From CAZZHG01 sp964653655 (lineage in GTDB: Bacteria; Bdellovibrionota; FAC87; UBA2466): DNA of 18,357 nt. Position numbers and translations under genes: made by a program. Below are positions 16,148 through 18,357 of this stretch, piece after piece. The DNA is taken from NCBI GenBank assembly GCA_964653655.1, contig CAZZHG010000095.1, forward strand, positions 1 through 18,357, given 5' to 3'. The notes below the pieces were generated by a model. The model had not been told where the DNA came from. It worked only from the letters and a program-made list of their open reading frames with translations, and searched no databases. How positions within the stretch are numbered: position 1 is the first letter of the stretch; each line of letters starts with the position of its first letter.

Positions 16148-17881
16148 TTAGTAAGCGGCGGCCGGCTTCTGCTCGGCCGCGACGCGGCCCGGATCCGGAC
16201 GGGACGAGATGAGTACATCCGTCCGCTGGGAAATGCCGCTGTTGGTTTCGCGCTTGAGAGAGCCGAGCTCCCTCGGCCGCAGTGAACTGCCGCGAGGCTT
16301 TTCGCCGGAAGGCTGGCCCTGATCGTCCTTGATTTGATCGAAGAAACTGCCGTCCAGAGCGTTGGAACCGGAGCCATCCGCTCCGATGATGGTGGTGCCA
16401 TCGGCGCCGTAGCTGCCGCTGACCCCGGACATTCCGCCCGCTTCGCCCGTTCCGGAAACCGACTTTAGGCCGCCCCCGCCGCCGGCGAGGTTCTGTCCGC
16501 CACCCGAGCCGCCCTGGCCCTTCTTCGCGTTGTCGTCGAACATCACCCGGGCCGAGCCCGAGGAGCCGCCGCCGGAAGGAGCCGACTTGGGAGGATTGGT
16601 GAACTGAAGATTTTCCGGAGTGTCGCCGGCGTTGTCTTCGATACCTTTCACGTTGCCGAGAAGCTGCTGAATCATGGGATCCAGCCCCGCGCCCGCGCCG
16701 TTTCGGTGGCGGGGATCGTTGCCGCCGGCGCCTTCTTCCTTGGGCTTTCCTGGAACCCCTGGAGCGCCCGTGGAACCGACCTTCTTCGCGTTATCGTCGA
16801 AACTTACCGAGCCGAGGCGTTTTCCGGCCTCGCCGCCTTCGCCTCCGCCGCCGGCCGGGTGGCCCGCTTCCGGTGTCTTTCCGGATCTCGCCGTAAAGAA
16901 GGAGCGGCCGTCGAGCGCCTTCTGCGCTCCGCCGCTCGCGCGGGCGTAGAAGCTAAGCTTGTTCGGATCGTAGCGGTGGGTGCCGTCGTTGGGAGAGGCG
17001 CCCTGTCGGAGCGAGTTGCAGGCTTCCTGATCGAGCTCCTGCTCCTCTTCCTTCGCGTTCGCTAAATCGGGTTTCTGAGCGGGCTCGGCTTGAACCCAGT
17101 TCTGGATGACCGTGCGGTTATCCACGAGGTCGATGCCGTATCCGATGTTTTGCGTGCCTTCACCCGCATTCACGCAGAGCCGGCCGCAGCAGTTGCTGTG
17201 AAGCGATTCGTGCACCGCTGTTTCGGGCCCCGCGCCGGGCGCGAGGTAGGAGACGCTGAGGCGTTCGCAAAGAGTCGAGCATCCCTGCACTCCGGGTTCC
17301 CGGCACATCGTCTGAGGGATTTGGGCGCTGTTCACGCCCATCTGAATGGCGCCGCGCACGCCGAAGGCTCGATCGAAATCGCAGGCCTGGCGAACGAGCC
17401 CGTTCAGTTGCTGAACGTCTTGCGGATAGCCTTCCTGCACGGTGAAAGCGAAGGGCTCGACCGCAATGCCGCAGCGGCCGTACTCGTCCACGAGCTTCTT
17501 CATGTTCTTGTTGACCGTCGTCGGGTCGTGGGACGGATCGAAGAGAAAACACATCGGCATCCAGAGAGGCGTCGTGCGCGCGCGGCCGCTTCTGGGCGGC
17601 GGACCGGCATCGGGCGCGCCTTCGGGAGCCCTCTTCTCTTTGTTCTCGGGCTCCACTTTTTCGCCGTTCTGGGAAATCTCGGACGGGTCGCCCTTCGGGG
17701 GCGCTTCCGCCGCGCGGCCGGAGTCGAGCCAGTTGCTCGAGGAGAAGATATCCAAAATCTTGTTGATGCGGGATTTGCCCGCTTCGTAGAAGCCTTCGGG
17801 AGAGTTGTCGTCCGCGCGCAGAGGGGCCGCGACGAGTAGAGCGAGCGTGAGAATTATGTGGAATCTGGTTGCCGCGAGCAT
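16148..17881 (-). CDS. Secreted putative HExxH metallopeptidase with Gly-rich tail
   Basis: I do not recognise the family with certainty. The 577-residue product starts at the ATG at 17881, which has GAGGGGGA eight bases upstream. An ATG at 17914 is in frame but would bury the signal peptide. Residues 1-23 (MLAATRFHIILTLALLVAAPLRA) form a Sec signal peptide. A low-complexity linker (about 40-100) precedes a Cys-containing folded region (about 100-300, ten Cys) with AVHESLHSNCCGRLC, giving HExxH at His224-His228. GTQNIGYG at 242-249 follows. This recalls the aspzincin (M35) pair HExxH plus GTxDxxYG, with Asn245 where Asp is expected and longer spacing. The C-terminal half is Gly/Ser-rich and disordered, with repeated FDDNAKK and ALDG(R)SFF motifs and a basic end. 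Zinc binding and proteolysis are inferences. Confidence 0.8.
   Translation of the reverse strand: MLAATRFHIILTLALLVAAPLRADDNSPEGFYEAGKSRINKILDIFSSSNWLDSGRAAEAPPKGDPSEISQNGEKVEPENKEKRAPEGAPDAGPPPRSGRARTTPLWMPMCFLFDPSHDPTTVNKNMKKLVDEYGRCGIAVEPFAFTVQEGYPQDVQQLNGLVRQACDFDRAFGVRGAIQMGVNSAQIPQTMCREPGVQGCSTLCERLSVSYLAPGAGPETAVHESLHSNCCGRLCVNAGEGTQNIGYGIDLVDNRTVIQNWVQAEPAQKPDLANAKEEEQELDQEACNSLRQGASPNDGTHRYDPNKLSFYARASGGAQKALDGRSFFTARSGKTPEAGHPAGGGGEGGEAGKRLGSVSFDDNAKKVGSTGAPGVPGKPKEEGAGGNDPRHRNGAGAGLDPMIQQLLGNVKGIEDNAGDTPENLQFTNPPKSAPSGGGSSGSARVMFDDNAKKGQGGSGGGQNLAGGGGGLKSVSGTGEAGGMSGVSGSYGADGTTIIGADGSGSNALDGSFFDQIKDDQGQPSGEKPRGSSLRPRELGSLKRETNSGISQRTDVLISSRPDPGRVAAEQKPAAAY
16340..16918 (-). repeat. 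Repeated short motifs in the Gly-rich tail of the metallopeptidase-like protein
   Basis: Two 21-bp copies encoding FDDNAKK (16520-16540 and 16781-16801) differ at one base and lie 261 bp (87 codons) apart in frame. They are flanked by ALDGRSFF (16895-16918) and ALDGSFF (16340-16360). In protein order the motifs fall at residues 322, 361, 448 and 508. They stand out as conserved islands in otherwise loose Gly/Ser-rich sequence and could be binding or processing motifs. Confidence 0.7.
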
Positions 17882-17884
17882 CGA

Positions 17885-17910
17885 ACTATCCCCCTCAATG
17901 AAGGGATAGT
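17885..17910 (-). promoter_or_regulatory. Perfect 8-bp hairpin overlapping the Shine-Dalgarno sequence of the metallopeptidase-like gene
   Basis: On the minus strand ACTATCCC (17910-17903) and GGGATAGT (17892-17885) are exact reverse complements around a 10-nt loop. The GAGGGGGA Shine-Dalgarno sequence (17896-17889) is split between the loop and the 3' arm, four bases upstream of TCG-ATG spacing. The fold could limit ribosome access, or the DNA dyad could be a repressor site. Confidence 0.5.
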
Positions 17911-18090
17911 GCATACCGGGTGCCAGAAACCCGTGCGGATTTCGTGCGGGAATCTTGGGTTTTCGTGAGGTTAGCCGAGGCGGGATGCGTATACAGGAAC
18001 GACAGGGAAAGCTTACACCGGGTTAACTGTCCGAAGTCCCGCGGCAATCGATCCTGTCGGTTTCCGTGGGAAACGTCAGGAGGGTGGCGG
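17911..18090. other. Spacer between the partial gene and the metallopeptidase-like gene
   Basis: This gap of about 180 bp has no credible ORF. An imperfect hairpin (18053-18080) lies near its right end. I found no convincing -10/-35 pair on the minus strand. The nearest -10-like hexamer, TATACG, lacks a partner. Confidence 0.4.
18053..18080 (-). terminator. Hairpin downstream of the partial gene, possible weak terminator
   Basis: CCTG and GTTTCC pair with GGAAAC and CAGG around a 3-nt loop, with a small internal mismatch, giving about 10 bp in total. It begins roughly 10 nt after the stop at 18091. No T run follows on the minus strand, so it is not a canonical intrinsic terminator. It may protect the 3' end instead. 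Confidence 0.3.
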
Positions 18091-18357
18091 TCATCGTCTC
18101 AGGCTGGAGAGGGCCTTGTTCCCGCCCTCGCCTAAAGCCGTCGTGAGGCTTTTCTTCTCAACGGGGTTCAGCCGATCCACCAGCGGTAGAATTTCTTTCT
18201 TCACGTGCTCGCGGACCGGCTTGGTGTCGGCCTCCGGCATTTGCATCAGCTGGGAAAGCGCGATGACGAACTCATCGAACACCAGGCGGCGGCCTTGTTC
18301 CTCGGCGAGCAGCGGACGAGTTAGATTATTTTCCAAACCGGCGAGCTGCGCGTACGC
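18091..18357 (-). CDS. C-terminal part of an unknown protein (runs off right edge)
   Basis: The minus-strand frame is open from the right edge to the TGA at 18091, giving 88 residues. A TTG at 18336 is in frame, but the frame continues open beyond it to the edge (residues AYAQLAGLENN), so I treat the gene as truncated by the window. The visible part is helical and charged, with segments such as RLVFDEFVIALSQLMQM and REHVKKEILPLVDRLNPVEKK. It has no Cys, no membrane segment and no motif I can name. It is on the same strand as the metallopeptidase-like gene but 209 bp away, so co-transcription is uncertain. Confidence 0.6.
   Translation of the reverse strand, partial: AYAQLAGLENNLTRPLLAEEQGRRLVFDEFVIALSQLMQMPEADTKPVREHVKKEILPLVDRLNPVEKKSLTTALGEGGNKALSSLRR

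Noticed and set aside
17090..17839. Plus-strand open frame (249 codons) opposite the metallopeptidase-like gene
   Set aside because: The sense strand has a signal peptide, Shine-Dalgarno sequence and HExxH. The antisense frame shows only Ala/Arg/Val-rich sequence.

Overview
This window of roughly 60% G+C comes from a Gram-negative bacterium. The evidence is a periplasmic alpha-2-macroglobulin paired with a PBP1C-type glycosyltransferase/transpeptidase, several Sec signal peptides, and a proteobacterial-type RpoB with a three-segment SecE. The taxon cannot be fixed from sequence alone. A Bdellovibrionota or other delta-type lineage is a plausible guess, not an observation.

Positions 1-5768 (minus strand) hold the conserved secE-nusG-rplK-rplA-rplJ-rplL-rpoB block, with rpoB running off the left edge after 762 codons. 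The spacers are 14, 27, 30, 73, 66 and 194 nt. The two largest fall where L10 autoregulation and RNA processing or attenuation are usually found. No tRNA-Trp or tuf lies upstream of secE. Instead a 169-bp divergent spacer separates it from a plus-strand envelope cluster.

Positions 5939-14217 (plus strand) hold a 1897-residue thioester-type alpha-2-macroglobulin (YfhM-like, CLEQ intact) and a PbpC overlapping it by 4 nt. After 78 bp comes a small secreted protein with ten cysteines in a 58-residue span. Family knowledge suggests the first two form an envelope defence and repair pair: the macroglobulin traps incoming proteases and PbpC mends peptidoglycan. The third protein is unrecognised.

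Positions 14109-18357 (minus strand) hold a CPA2/Kef-type cation:proton antiporter with C-terminal RCK domains and a secreted protein with HExxH followed by GTQNIGYG, which resembles an aspzincin (M35) site with Asn replacing Asp. The C-terminus of an unknown protein runs off the right edge. The antiporter gene overlaps the Cys-rich gene tail-to-tail by 109 bp, and a strong sigma70-type promoter sits only a few bases from its ATG, implying a nearly leaderless mRNA.

The most interesting material is the accessory part. It includes the possible variant aspzincin with duplicated motifs in a Gly-rich tail, the Cys-rich protein beside yfhM-pbpC, perfect 8-bp hairpins overlapping the Shine-Dalgarno sequences of both secreted-protein genes, and the antisense coding overlap. 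I see no tRNA, rRNA, CRISPR array, insertion sequence or prophage gene.
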